A stretch of 64,000 bases of DNA from Burkholderiales bacterium (lineage in GTDB: Bacteria > Pseudomonadota > Gammaproteobacteria > Burkholderiales > SG8-41), in NCBI GenBank assembly GCA_036262035.1, contig DATAJS010000018.1, positions 186,001 to 250,000 of the forward strand. The letters are read 5' to 3'. This document shows, piece after piece, positions 1 to 7,730 of the stretch. The notes below the pieces were generated by a model, which saw nothing but the letters and a program-made list of their open reading frames with translations, ran no database searches and had not been told where the DNA came from. Position 1 is the first letter of the stretch; the number at the start of each line of letters is the position of its first letter. Made by a program: the position numbers and the translations under genes.

Positions 1-372
1 CTCATCTTCGCGACCGCCGCGAGCGCGATCCCGCACATCAAATCGGGCAAGATCCGCGGCCTCGCGGTGACGACGCTCAAGCGCTCGCAGCTCGTGCCCG
101 ACCTGCCGACGGTCGCCGAAGCCGGCGTTCCCGGCTTCGAGGCGAACAACTGGTACGGCATCGTCGTGCCGGCCAAGACGTCGCGTCCGATCGTCGATCG
201 CCTCAACAAGGAGTTCGTCGCGGTGCTCAACATGCCCGACGTCAAGGAAGTGCTGTTCCGCCAGGGCCTCGACGCGCATCCCTCCACCCCCGAGCAGTTC
301 GGCAAGTACATCCAGGCCGAGACCGTGAAGTGGGCGAAGGTGATCAAGGCTTCGGGCGCGAAGCCGGAATAA
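1..372 (+). CDS. Bug-family (TctC-like) solute-binding protein, 3' part only
   Basis: The window opens inside this gene; frame 1 is open from base 1 to the TAA at 370-372, so only the last 123 residues are present. They match the C-terminal lobe of Bug proteins: 'GLAVTTLKRS' then 'LPTVAEAGVPGFEANNWYG', a helix with 'IVDRLNKEF', and the closing 'KWAKVIKASG'. Bug proteins are periplasmic binding proteins that capture small carboxylates, classically for TctAB-type carriers. No membrane component is visible nearby. A second Bug gene follows 174 bp downstream, so this may be a tandem pair. Substrate unknown. Confidence 0.9.
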   Translation, partial: LIFATAASAIPHIKSGKIRGLAVTTLKRSQLVPDLPTVAEAGVPGFEANNWYGIVVPAKTSRPIVDRLNKEFVAVLNMPDVKEVLFRQGLDAHPSTPEQFGKYIQAETVKWAKVIKASGAKPE

Positions 373-376
373 CCGT

Positions 377-444
377 GTAGCGCAGGCGCCCTCGCCTGCA
401 AGGGTTTGAGGGCGTGTTTGCTGCAGGCGAGGCGCCTGCGCTAC
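377..444. repeat. Inverted repeat, family R5 (GCAGGCG palindrome)
   Basis: Left arm about 377-402 (GTAGCGCAGGCGCC...) and right arm 421-444 (CTGCAGGCGAGGCGCCTGCG...) are reverse complements around an 18-base loop. A single-arm copy lies at 24609-24633. It sits 4 bp after the stop codon of the preceding Bug gene and could end transcription, but there is no T run. Confidence 0.7.
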
Positions 445-546
445 GGCCGGATTATTGCAATACCGACGCAGGTGCCATAAACCTGCGCAGCGAATAACAA
501 AAAGAAAGAACAGGGGGGCGTACCAACAGATTCCGAGGTTTTTACA

Positions 547-1533
547 ATGCGACACTCCGCAGTCGTAACTCTCCGCACCCTGGCCGCGGCAGCAGCCGCA
601 GCCGTCGTCAGTCCTGCTTTCGGCGCCTCCGGCGAGTGGACCCCGTCCAAACCGGTGCGCATGATCGTGGGCTTCCCGCCCGGCGGCGCGACCGATCTCG
701 TCGCGCGACAGATCGCGCCGAAGATGGGCCAGGGCCTCGGCCGTCAGGTCATCGTGGACAACCGGCCCGGCGCGAACGGCGTCATCTCCAACGAGCTCAT
801 CATGCGCGCCGACCCCGACGGCCACACGATCGGCTTCGGCCACATCGGCACACTGGTCATCAGCCCGGCGATCCAGAAAGTGCCGTACAACGTTTACAAG
901 GACCTGGCGCCGGTCGGCATGGTGGTGTCGCTGCAGAACATCATCGTCGTGACGCCTTCGCTCCCCGCCAAGACCGTGAAGGAGTACGTCGCGCTCGCGA
1001 AGTCCAAGCCGGGCAGCATGCTCTTCGGCTCGTCGGGCAACGGCAGCCCGGGGCATCTCGCCGCGGTGCTGCTCGAAACGATGTCTGGCGCCAACCTGAC
1101 CCATGTCCCGTACAAGGGCGGCGGTCCGATGATCACCGACCTCGTCGGGGGCCAGATCCCGTCGGCTTTCGCGGTGATCTCGACCGGTCTGCCTCACGTG
1201 CGCTCGGGCAAGGTGCGCGCGCTCGCGGTGACCGGTGAAAAGCGAGCGGCCGCGGCGCCGACCGTCCCGACGGTCGCCGAATCGGGCTACAAGGGTTACG
1301 CGGCGACCAACTGGTACGGCATGCTCGCGCCCGCCGCGACGCCCGCCAACATCATCGAGCGTTTGAACCACGAGATGAACGCCGCGCTGCGCTCGCCGGA
1401 AATCGTCAACAGCCTGCGGGACAGCGGCATCGACGCCGCACCCTCGACGCCGGCGGACTTCTTCAAGTTCGTGCAGACCGAAGAGAAGAAGTGGGCTCCG
1501 ATCATCAAGAAGTCCAACATCAAAGTTGATTAA
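547..1533 (+). CDS. Bug-family tripartite tricarboxylate transporter substrate-binding protein
   Basis: 328 residues, the usual length. A signal peptide is clear: positive start, Ala-rich core at about residues 8-24, probable cleavage after 'SPAFGA'. The mature part shows 'KPVRMIVGFPPGGATD' near its start, the Bug ligand-loop signature, then 'VIVDNRPGANG' and 'THVPYKGGGPMITDL' in the second lobe. Bug proteins bind carboxylates or similar small acids in the periplasm. No tctA or tctB partner is present, which is common for orphan Bug genes in Burkholderiales. Ligand cannot be predicted. The final codons and TAA form one arm of a perfect hairpin (see 1525-1608). Confidence 0.92.
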   Translation: MRHSAVVTLRTLAAAAAAAVVSPAFGASGEWTPSKPVRMIVGFPPGGATDLVARQIAPKMGQGLGRQVIVDNRPGANGVISNELIMRADPDGHTIGFGHIGTLVISPAIQKVPYNVYKDLAPVGMVVSLQNIIVVTPSLPAKTVKEYVALAKSKPGSMLFGSSGNGSPGHLAAVLLETMSGANLTHVPYKGGGPMITDLVGGQIPSAFAVISTGLPHVRSGKVRALAVTGEKRAAAAPTVPTVAESGYKGYAATNWYGMLAPAATPANIIERLNHEMNAALRSPEIVNSLRDSGIDAAPSTPADFFKFVQTEEKKWAPIIKKSNIKVD

Positions 1534-1608
1534 GCGCGCCGAAGCGCGCTTAATCAACCTCGTCCGGTGAACGCCAAGGAGGGAAACCAAGGTTTCCCTC
1601 CTTGAACC
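1525..1608 (+). repeat. R3 element: stop-codon hairpin plus 43-bp palindrome
   Basis: Bases 1525-1538 pair perfectly with 1545-1558 (14 bp, loop CCGAAG). The left arm holds the last codons and the TAA (1531-1533) of the Bug gene. Seven bases later, 1566-1608 is a palindromic element beginning GGTGAACGCCAAGGAGGG and ending CCCTCCTTGAACC. The same 43 bases recur without a mismatch at 35667-35709, and a variant lies inverted at 60425-60470, each following a gene-end hairpin. Confidence 0.85.
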
Positions 1609-1654
1609 TTTACGCTCGCTCTCGCTCGCGAGTCGTCTCTCAAGAGGAGCGGTC

Positions 1655-1864
1655 ATGTCCGATCACGTCTACAAGTACATCGAGCTCACGGGTTCATCCA
1701 AGGCCAGCATGGAAGACGCGGTGAAGAACGCGATCTCGCGCGCGAGCAAGACGCTGCGCGGGATGCACTGGTTCGAGGTGACGGACACGCGCGGCTTCAT
1801 CGAGAACGGCGCGGTGGCCTACTGGCAGGTGACGGTCAAAGTCGGTTTCACTCTGGAAGAGTGA
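1655..1864 (+). CDS. Dodecin family flavin-binding protein
   Basis: 69 residues, matching dodecin length. The sequence '[19 protein letters not shown]' followed by '[17 protein letters not shown]' is the dodecin strand-helix-strand pattern, and the Trp in 'MHWFEV' corresponds to the residue that stacks on flavin in family members. Dodecins form dodecamers that store or buffer flavins in the cytoplasm. A good ribosome site (AGAGGAG) lies 7 bp before the ATG. Probably monocistronic, as repeats flank it on both sides. Confidence 0.92.
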   Translation: MSDHVYKYIELTGSSKASMEDAVKNAISRASKTLRGMHWFEVTDTRGFIENGAVAYWQVTVKVGFTLEE

Positions 1865-1877
1865 AACCCCTTTGACT

Positions 1878-1961
1878 GTCATTCCCGACCCGCGATCCGG
1901 GTCCAAAATGGGTCCCCGCCGTCGCGGGGACGACGATCCGCGTCGCCTACGCGGGAATGAC
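1878..1961. repeat. Interspersed inverted repeat, family R1 (GTCATTCCCG...GGGAATGAC)
   Basis: Begins GTCATTCCCGACC and ends GCGGGAATGAC, with internal GC-rich inverted segments. It lies between the dodecin gene and the convergent hydrolase gene. Related copies sit at 23276-23391, 39140-39230 and, more diverged, 31912-32007. May act as a bidirectional terminator or REP-like repeat. Confidence 0.75.
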
Positions 1962-1979
1962 GGACCTCCCGGCGCCTGA

Positions 1980-2864
1980 TCAGGAGCCGAAGAACCCCTT
2001 CAACTCCGAGTAAACGTCCTCCGGCGCCTGCTCCGCCGGATAGTGCCCGCACGGCAGCGCTTTGATGCGCTGGATGTTCGCCGCGTACTGCGGCCACGCC
2101 TTGCGCGGATCGTAGAATTTCTCGGTGTGCGAGAGCTCGCCCCAGTAGATCGCGGCGGGGCACTGCACCTTGCGCCCTGCTTCGAAATCGGCGGTGTCCA
2201 TCTGCATGTCGATGCCCACGCCCGCGCGGTAGTCTTCGCACACCGCGTGGATGTTCTCGGGCGTGCAGCAGCGCGCGTATTCCTTTAGCGTCTCTTCCGA
2301 GAATCCGCCCTTGCCGATGCCCATCTTGGTGAGCTTCTTGAGGATGTAGTAATCCTCATTGCCCGAGATGAGCTTCTCGGGGATGTCGTACGGCTGCGCC
2401 ATGAAGAACCAGTGATACGAGTTCAGCGCCCACTGCCAGGTCGCGCCGGTGAGGACGTTGTGCGTCGGCAGGATGTCGAACGTCGCGAGCTTCTGCACCT
2501 TGTCGGGATGATCGAGCGCCATGCGGTGCGCGGCGCGGCCGCCACGATCGTGGCCGGCCACGCAGAACGTGTCGAAACCGAGGTGCGCCATGACTTCGAC
2601 GCCATCGAGCGCCATGCGGCGGAACGAGTAGTTGCTGTGATCCTCCTTGCCGCGCGGCTTGCCGCTGTCGCCATAGCCGCGCAGGTCCATCGCCACGACG
2701 GTGAAGTCCTTCGCAAGCCGCGGCGCGACGAGGTGCCAATGCACGTGCGTGAGCGGGTTGCCGTGGATGAGCAGCACGCCGGGGCCGCTGCCGCCGTAGC
2801 GCAGGTTGATCTTCACTTCGGGATCGCTGGTCTGGACCTGGATCTGCTTGAATCCTTCGAACAT
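1980..2864 (-). CDS. Alpha/beta hydrolase, probable haloacetate (fluoroacetate) dehalogenase
   Basis: 294 residues. The nucleophile elbow reads 'GHDRGGR' with Asp106 in place of the usual Ser, followed by Arg107 and Arg110. Asp130 ('TFD'), His151-Trp152 ('YHWFF'), Tyr212 ('EDYRAG') and His274 ('CGHYPAEQ') complete the set known from fluoroacetate dehalogenases: nucleophile, two carboxylate-binding Arg, acid, fluoride-binding His/Trp/Tyr and base. Epoxide hydrolases, the main alternative, lack this HW plus DRGGR combination. The expected reaction is hydrolysis of haloacetate to glycolate in the cytoplasm. Divergent from the dehydrogenase at 2979 with about 115 bp shared upstream. Substrate preference is inferred from residues only. 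Confidence 0.8.
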   Translation of the reverse strand: MFEGFKQIQVQTSDPEVKINLRYGGSGPGVLLIHGNPLTHVHWHLVAPRLAKDFTVVAMDLRGYGDSGKPRGKEDHSNYSFRRMALDGVEVMAHLGFDTFCVAGHDRGGRAAHRMALDHPDKVQKLATFDILPTHNVLTGATWQWALNSYHWFFMAQPYDIPEKLISGNEDYYILKKLTKMGIGKGGFSEETLKEYARCCTPENIHAVCEDYRAGVGIDMQMDTADFEAGRKVQCPAAIYWGELSHTEKFYDPRKAWPQYAANIQRIKALPCGHYPAEQAPEDVYSELKGFFGS

Positions 2865-2978
2865 CGCTGGCTCCTTTGCTGAACCGCGTACGCTACACCA
2901 GGTCGGGCCGCTTTCACCGCGCGTGCTAACATCGCCGCCTGCCCCACTCGTTCACCCGTTCACGCCCTCCACACCATC

Positions 2979-4037
2979 ATGAAAATCCTCGTACTCCCCG
3001 GCGACGGCATCGGCCCCGAGATCACCGAAGCGACGCTCCACGTGCTCGACGCCGCGAACGCGAAATACAAGCTCGGCCTCGAATGGCAGAAGGAAACGAT
3101 CGGCTTCGACGCGCTGAAAGCGAGCGGCTCGACCTTCCCCGAGCGCGTGCAGGAGATCGCGCGCCAGGCGCCGGGAATCATCCTCGGCCCGGTCGATCAC
3201 CTCATCTATCCGTCCAGCGACAAGGGCGGCATCAATCCTTCGGGCTGGCTGCGCGTGAAGCTCGACCTTTTCGCCAACATCCGGCCGGCGAAATCGCGCA
3301 TGGGCGTCGGACTCACGGGCAAGCCGGTCGACCTCGTCATCTTCCGCGAGTGCACCGAAGGCTTTTACGCCGACCGCAACATGTTCATGGGCAAGGGCGA
3401 GTTCATGCCGACGCCCGACGTCGCGATCTCGGTGCGCAAGGTGACCGCGCGGCAGTGCGAGCGCATCGCGCGGGTGTCGTTCGACTGGGCGCGCAAGCGC
3501 CGGAAGAAAGTGACGGCCGTGCACAAGGCGAACGTGCTGCACATCTCGGACGGCCTGTTCCTCGAGCAGGTGCGCAAGGTCGCGAAGGAATACCCCGATG
3601 TCGAGCTCGACGAGAAGATCGTCGATGCGATGGCGGCGCTGCTGGTGCGCGACCCGTCGAAGTTCGACTGCATCGTCACCGGCAACATGTTCGGCGACAT
3701 CCTGTCGGACGAAGCGTCGGAGATCTCCGGCAGCCTTGGCCTCGCCGGCTCGACCATGGCCGGGGACGAAGCGTGCTGCGCCCAGGCCCAGCACGGCTCG
3801 GCGCCGGACATCGCCGGCAAAGGCATCGCCAACCCGACTTCGCTGATCCTGTCGGCGGCGATGCTGCTGGAGTGGCTCGCACAGCGCCACTCGGCACCTG
3901 CGTTCGATCAGGCGGCGCAGGCGATCGACAAGGCGATCGACGCGGCGCTGCAAAAGCCCGAGACCCGCACGCGCGACTTGGGCGGCTCACTCGGCACGGC
4001 CGACTTCGCGAAGCACATCGCTCAGCAGATCGGGTAG
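2979..4037 (+). CDS. Isocitrate/isopropylmalate dehydrogenase family protein
   Basis: 352 residues spanning the whole beta-decarboxylating dehydrogenase fold. Visible are 'LPGDGIGPEITEATL' at the N-terminus, 'HKANVLHISDGLF' carrying the catalytic Lys, and the metal-binding and signature segment 'GNMFGDILSDEASEISGSL'. These enzymes oxidise and decarboxylate a 2-hydroxy acid with NAD(P) and a divalent metal. The gene is not next to leuC/leuD, so leuB is not assured; tartrate/malate-type or other members are equally possible. The N-terminal loop 'NPSGWLRVKLDLFANIRPAKS' contains the Arg residues expected to bind the substrate carboxylate. Confidence 0.85.
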   Translation: MKILVLPGDGIGPEITEATLHVLDAANAKYKLGLEWQKETIGFDALKASGSTFPERVQEIARQAPGIILGPVDHLIYPSSDKGGINPSGWLRVKLDLFANIRPAKSRMGVGLTGKPVDLVIFRECTEGFYADRNMFMGKGEFMPTPDVAISVRKVTARQCERIARVSFDWARKRRKKVTAVHKANVLHISDGLFLEQVRKVAKEYPDVELDEKIVDAMAALLVRDPSKFDCIVTGNMFGDILSDEASEISGSLGLAGSTMAGDEACCAQAQHGSAPDIAGKGIANPTSLILSAAMLLEWLAQRHSAPAFDQAAQAIDKAIDAALQKPETRTRDLGGSLGTADFAKHIAQQIG

Positions 4038-4060
4038 ACCTCGCACGGAAAAAGCAAAGC

Positions 4061-4198
4061 ATTAACACGGAGGACACGGAGGTCCACGGAGGACACGGAG
4101 GAGAACCCAATGGACGCGAATGCCTTTCAGCCGAGCGTTCGCGACGAGCTGCTTCCCTCCGTGTCCTCCGTGCCTTCCTCCGTGCCCTCCGTGTTTAA
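4061..4198. repeat. Long inverted repeat, family R2 (ACACGGAGGACACGGAGG)
   Basis: The left arm (from TTAACACGGAGGACACGGAGG, partly duplicated in tandem) and the right arm (CCCTCCGTGTCCTCCGTG... CGTGTTTAA to 4198) are imperfect reverse complements around a roughly 45-base centre. Related 'CCAAGGACGCCAAGG' versions occur at 29310-29482 and 57063-57158. It lies between convergent genes. Confidence 0.75.
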
Positions 4199-4209
4199 GC
4201 TTTTGACTT

Positions 4210-4614
4210 TCAGCTCGGGGGGCCCTTCAGCTCGACGGTATTGCCCTCGGGATCGGTGATGTAGATCGACGGCCCCGTGCCGTCGGCGCCGTAGCGCTGC
4301 TTGGTCTCACCCGGCACGACGCCGTGCTTGATGAGGTGCGCGATCACCGCGAGCTGATCCCACGGCTCGACGCGCAGGCAGAAATGATCGAGGTTGCGGC
4401 CTTCGGCGCCCGGCGCCGCGCCGCCTTTCGAGCCCAGCTCGCCGTCGATCGGCACGAGGTCGATCAGCGACTGCCCCGCCCTGAGCTGTATCAACCCGAT
4501 GTCCTGCCGCGCGCGCTCGACCTTGCAGCCGAGCACGTCACAGTAGAAGCGCGTCATCCTGCCTGCGTCGACGACGCGCAGCACGAGATGGTCGAGGCCG
4601 AGAAGATTGATCAT
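4210..4614 (-). CDS. VOC (glyoxalase/bleomycin resistance) family protein
   Basis: 134 residues, a single vicinal-oxygen-chelate unit. Two beta-alpha-beta modules are visible: 'LDHLVLRVVDAGRMTRFYCD' and 'NLDHFCLRVEPWDQLAVI', ending in 'IYITDPEGNTVELKGPP'. The His residues in the two 'LDH' strands and the Glu of 'NTVEL' are the expected metal ligands. It starts 2 bp after the stop of the secreted-protein gene upstream and is probably co-transcribed with it. Substrate unknown. Confidence 0.88.
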   Translation of the reverse strand: MINLLGLDHLVLRVVDAGRMTRFYCDVLGCKVERARQDIGLIQLRAGQSLIDLVPIDGELGSKGGAAPGAEGRNLDHFCLRVEPWDQLAVIAHLIKHGVVPGETKQRYGADGTGPSIYITDPEGNTVELKGPPS

Positions 4615-4616
4615 CT

Positions 4617-4991
4617 TTATTTCGTCAGCTGCAGCGGGTAGCGTCCGTAGGTACCGGTGATGCGATTGCCCTCTATCGTGCCGCGCATTCCGAACTCACA
4701 GTCGCCGGCGCGTCCGCCCTTGACGTTCGAGCGCACACCGAGCTCGTTGCCCTTCAGAAAGCCTTCGAACGGATAGTCGCCGGCGCACGGACCGCCCAGC
4801 GTCGCGACGCCTTTCACGCGGCCGTTGTCGGCGCTGGCGATCACCATCGTCAGTCCTATGCTGCTGTCACGCCCCTGGTACTGCACCACGAGGTTGCCCG
4901 TATAGCGACCGGTGATGTCCGCCTGCGCCCACGCCGGCGACGCACAGCCGGCCGCCATCACGATCGCTGCTGCATGCCAACGTTGCCTCAT
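4617..4991 (-). CDS. Small secreted protein of unknown function
   Basis: 124 residues. The start is set by ATG 4991 with GGAGGT 7 bp upstream; the frame stays open far upstream but only as antisense noise. Residues 1-22 form a signal peptide ending 'CASPAWA'. The mature part is a compact beta-rich sequence, with 'ADITGRYTGNLVVQYQGRD' first and 'TIEGNRITGTYGRYPLQL' at the end, and Cys residues in 'GGPCAGDYP' and 'AGDCEFGM' that could form a disulfide. The pattern suggests a lipocalin-like or 'protein of unknown function' beta barrel. It lies between gabD (68 bp upstream) and the VOC gene. Function not recognised. Confidence 0.75.
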   Translation of the reverse strand: MRQRWHAAAIVMAAGCASPAWAQADITGRYTGNLVVQYQGRDSSIGLTMVIASADNGRVKGVATLGGPCAGDYPFEGFLKGNELGVRSNVKGGRAGDCEFGMRGTIEGNRITGTYGRYPLQLTK

Positions 4992-5059
4992 GCACGACCT
5001 CCAAACAAAAAAGCCATCGCGCCCGTGACGCGATGGCTCGGTGGGGACGCAGGCTTGCC

Positions 5060-6541
5060 TTACTTCGTGATGTCGCCCAGACAGAGATACTTGATCTCGA
5101 GATAGTCGTCCATCCCGTACTTGGACCCTTCGCGCCCGATCCCCGACTCCTTGACACCGCCGAACGGCGCGACCTCGGTCGAGATGATGCCGACGTTGAT
5201 GCCGACGATGCCCGCCTCCAGGCCTTCGGCGACGCGCCAGACGCGGCCGATGTCGCGGCTGTAGAAGTACGCCGCGAGGCCGTATTCGGTGTTGTTCGCC
5301 AGCTCGAGCAGCTCCTTCTCGGTCTTGAAGCGATAGAGCGGCGCGACCGGGCCGAAGGTCTCTTCGTGGGTGACTTTCATGTCGGTCTTCACGTCGGCGA
5401 GCACGGTCGGCTGAAAGTACTGGCCGCCCTTGTCGTGGCGCTTGCCGCCGGTCAGCACGCGCGCGCCCTTGGAGAGCGCGTCGCTGATGTGCTCCTCGAC
5501 CTTCTCGACCGCATGCATGTCGATCAGCGGGCCCTGCGAGACGCCGTCCTCGAGGCCGTTGCCGACTTTCATCTGCGAGACCTTGTCGGCGAACTTCCTG
5601 GCGAACGCGTCGTAGACGCCGTCCTGCACGAAGAGCCGGTTCGCGCAGACGCAGGTCTGGCCGGTGTTGCGATACTTCGACGCCATCGCGCCCTCGACCG
5701 CCGAATCGAGGTCGGCGTCGTCGAACACGATGAACGGCGCGTTGCCGCCGAGCTCGAGAGACACTTTCTTGACGGTCGACGCGCACTGCGCCATCAACTG
5801 CTTGCCGACTTCGGTGGAGCCGGTAAACGTGAACTTGCGCACCAGGGGGTTGGTGGTGAGCTCCTGGCCGATCGCGCCGGCCGAGCCGGTCACGCACGAG
5901 AGCACGCCTTTGGGGATGCCCGCGCGCTCGGCGAGCACGCACAGCGCGAGCGCCGAATACGGGGTCATCGACGCGGGCTTGATGACCATGGTGCAGCCCG
6001 CCGCCAGCGCCGGGCCGGCCTTGCGGGTGATCATCGCGTTCGGGAAATTCCACGGCGTCACCGCCGCGCACACGCCGATCGGCTGCTTGATGACCACGAT
6101 CCGGCGATCCGGCGACTGGGACGGAATCGTGTCGCCGTAGACGCGCTTGGCTTCCTCGGCGAACCACTCGATGAACGACGCGCCGTAGGCGATCTCGCCC
6201 TTCGACTCGGCGAGCGGCTTGCCCTGCTCGACCGTCATGAGGACCGCGAGGTCGTCCTGGTTCGCCATCATGAGGTCGAACCACTTGCGCAGGACCGCCG
6301 CTCGCTCTTTCGCGGTCTTCGCCTTCCATTCGGTCATCGCCGCATGGGCGGTCTCGACCGCGCGCCGCGTCTCGGCGGCGCCCATCTTGGGCACGGTGCC
6401 GATCTGGACGCCGTCGGCGGGGTTGTACACCGGCAGGGTGGCCTTATCGTCGGCGTCGACCCACTCGCCGTTGATGTAGCACTGCTGCCGGAAAAGGCTC
6501 ATGTCCTTCAACTGGACCGCGGGTTTGACTTTGTCGAGCAT
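5060..6541 (-). CDS. gabD: NAD(P)-dependent succinate-semialdehyde dehydrogenase
   Basis: 493 residues, full-length aldehyde dehydrogenase. The catalytic Glu263 is in 'SLELGGNAPF' and Cys297 in 'GQTCVCANR'; the second Cys299 two residues later is typical of GabD-type enzymes. 'TPWNFPNAMITRKAGPALAAG' and 'PFGGVKESGIGREGS' are the subgroup's usual cofactor and C-terminal motifs. The reaction is succinate semialdehyde to succinate, linking GABA or 4-hydroxybutyrate breakdown to the TCA cycle. No gabT is adjacent. It heads a minus-strand set with the secreted protein and VOC gene and is divergent from mlaA. Confidence 0.9.
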   Translation of the reverse strand: MLDKVKPAVQLKDMSLFRQQCYINGEWVDADDKATLPVYNPADGVQIGTVPKMGAAETRRAVETAHAAMTEWKAKTAKERAAVLRKWFDLMMANQDDLAVLMTVEQGKPLAESKGEIAYGASFIEWFAEEAKRVYGDTIPSQSPDRRIVVIKQPIGVCAAVTPWNFPNAMITRKAGPALAAGCTMVIKPASMTPYSALALCVLAERAGIPKGVLSCVTGSAGAIGQELTTNPLVRKFTFTGSTEVGKQLMAQCASTVKKVSLELGGNAPFIVFDDADLDSAVEGAMASKYRNTGQTCVCANRLFVQDGVYDAFARKFADKVSQMKVGNGLEDGVSQGPLIDMHAVEKVEEHISDALSKGARVLTGGKRHDKGGQYFQPTVLADVKTDMKVTHEETFGPVAPLYRFKTEKELLELANNTEYGLAAYFYSRDIGRVWRVAEGLEAGIVGINVGIISTEVAPFGGVKESGIGREGSKYGMDDYLEIKYLCLGDITK

Positions 6542-6752
6542 GGCTGGATCCTGCCGTGTAGGGGTGTGGGAGAACGCGGGCGGCAGAGTCGCCGCCGGGG
6601 CTGGGCCAGTATAACAAACCGCCCGCGGCCGCCTTTCCGCGGTCTTTTGGTGCCTTGCGGCATCCCGGCTGCATAAAATGTGACGCTATGCCTTTTCGCC
6701 GGCAGGGGCCGAAAGTCCCATGGCCAAAGCGTGGCCGCACGCGTAAAACCGT

Positions 6753-6761
6753 TGATATAAT
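6753..6761 (+). promoter_or_regulatory. Probable sigma-70 extended -10 promoter of mlaA
   Basis: A consensus TATAAT (6756-6761) preceded by TG plus one base (TGATATAAT) stands out in this GC-rich region. There is only a weak -35 (TGGCCG, 6732-6737, 18-base spacer), as expected for extended -10 promoters. It lies 51 bp before the mlaA ATG. Confidence 0.6.
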
Positions 6762-6812
6762 GAAAAATCTTCGGATACAACAACAACGCAAGAACAAACA
6801 GGGAACCTACGG

Positions 6813-7685
6813 ATGCCTTCCGCTTTTACGCGCCTGGTCAGGCTCTTCGCGTGCCTGACTCTCGCCGCCTCGCTCCTCGCGGGCTGCGCCATGGGACGCG
6901 ATCCCCGCGACCCGTTCGAGCCCGTGAACCGTGGCATCTATGAATTCAACGAAGGGGTCGACAAAGCCATCCTCAAGCCGGTGGCGCAGGGCTACAAGTT
7001 CGCCGTCCCGCAATTCATCCGCTCCAGCGTCTCGAACTTCTTCTCCAACCTGAACGACGTCGTCGTCGCGCTGAACAACCTGCTCCAGGGCAAGTTCACC
7101 GCAGCGTACTCCGACCTCGGCCGCATCGCGATCAACAGCACGATCGGCGTGCTCGGTCTGTTCGACGTCGCGTCCGAAGCCGGCATCGAGAAGCACGACG
7201 AGGATTTCGGCCAGACCCTCGGCCGCTGGGGCGTGCCCGACGGTCCGTTCGTGATGCTGCCCTTCTTCGGACCGAGCACGGCCCGCGACGGCGTCGCCCG
7301 CATCGCCGACTACTACAGCGACCCGGTGACGTACGTCGAAAACATGCGGGTGCGCAACTGGATGTGGGGCACGCGCATCGTCAACCGCCGCGCCGAGCTG
7401 CTCGACGCGAGCACGGTGCTCCAGACCGCCGCGCTCGATCCGTACGAATTCGTGCGCGACGCGTATCTCCAGCGCCGCCGCAACCTGATCCACGACGGCA
7501 ACCCGCCGCCCGACCGCGAGTTCATGGAGCCCGGCCAGCCGCCCGCGCCCAAGACCTCGATCTCGCCGTTCCCGACCGCGGCCTACGAGAATGGTCCGGC
7601 GCCGGGGCTCAATTACGCCCGCACGCCGGTCGTCGCGGCGCAGGACTCGCCGCTGCCGGTCAAACCGGCGCTGGCCAGGCGCTGA
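6813..7685 (+). CDS. mlaA: MlaA (VacJ) family outer-membrane lipoprotein
   Basis: 290 residues. A lipoprotein signal ends at 'LLAGC' (Cys25). The family core follows: 'DPFEPVNRGIYEFNEGVDKA', 'VSNFFSNLNDVVVALNNLLQ', 'RIAINSTIGVLGLFDVASEAG' and 'DFGQTLGRWGVPDGPFVMLP'. MlaA sits in the outer membrane with a porin and removes mislocalised phospholipid for return by the Mla system. The C-terminal ~50 residues are Pro/Ala-rich and probably disordered. The other mla genes are not in the window. A good extended -10 lies upstream and a hairpin terminator downstream. Confidence 0.93.
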   Translation: MPSAFTRLVRLFACLTLAASLLAGCAMGRDPRDPFEPVNRGIYEFNEGVDKAILKPVAQGYKFAVPQFIRSSVSNFFSNLNDVVVALNNLLQGKFTAAYSDLGRIAINSTIGVLGLFDVASEAGIEKHDEDFGQTLGRWGVPDGPFVMLPFFGPSTARDGVARIADYYSDPVTYVENMRVRNWMWGTRIVNRRAELLDASTVLQTAALDPYEFVRDAYLQRRRNLIHDGNPPPDREFMEPGQPPAPKTSISPFPTAAYENGPAPGLNYARTPVVAAQDSPLPVKPALARR

Positions 7686-7702
7686 ACGCACAACGCACGG
7701 CA

Positions 7703-7730
7703 AAACGGGCACGCAGTCGCCTGCCCGTTT
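7703..7730. terminator. Hairpin terminator between convergent genes
   Basis: AAACGGGCA (7703-7711) pairs with TGCCCGTTT (7722-7730). A/T runs on both sides allow use in both directions. It overlaps the TAA of the minus-strand hydrolase, so it can serve mlaA and that operon. Confidence 0.6.

Noticed and set aside
5033-6676. 547-residue plus-strand frame opposite gabD
   Set aside because: Antisense to a complete aldehyde dehydrogenase with all catalytic residues; composition is that of a shadow.
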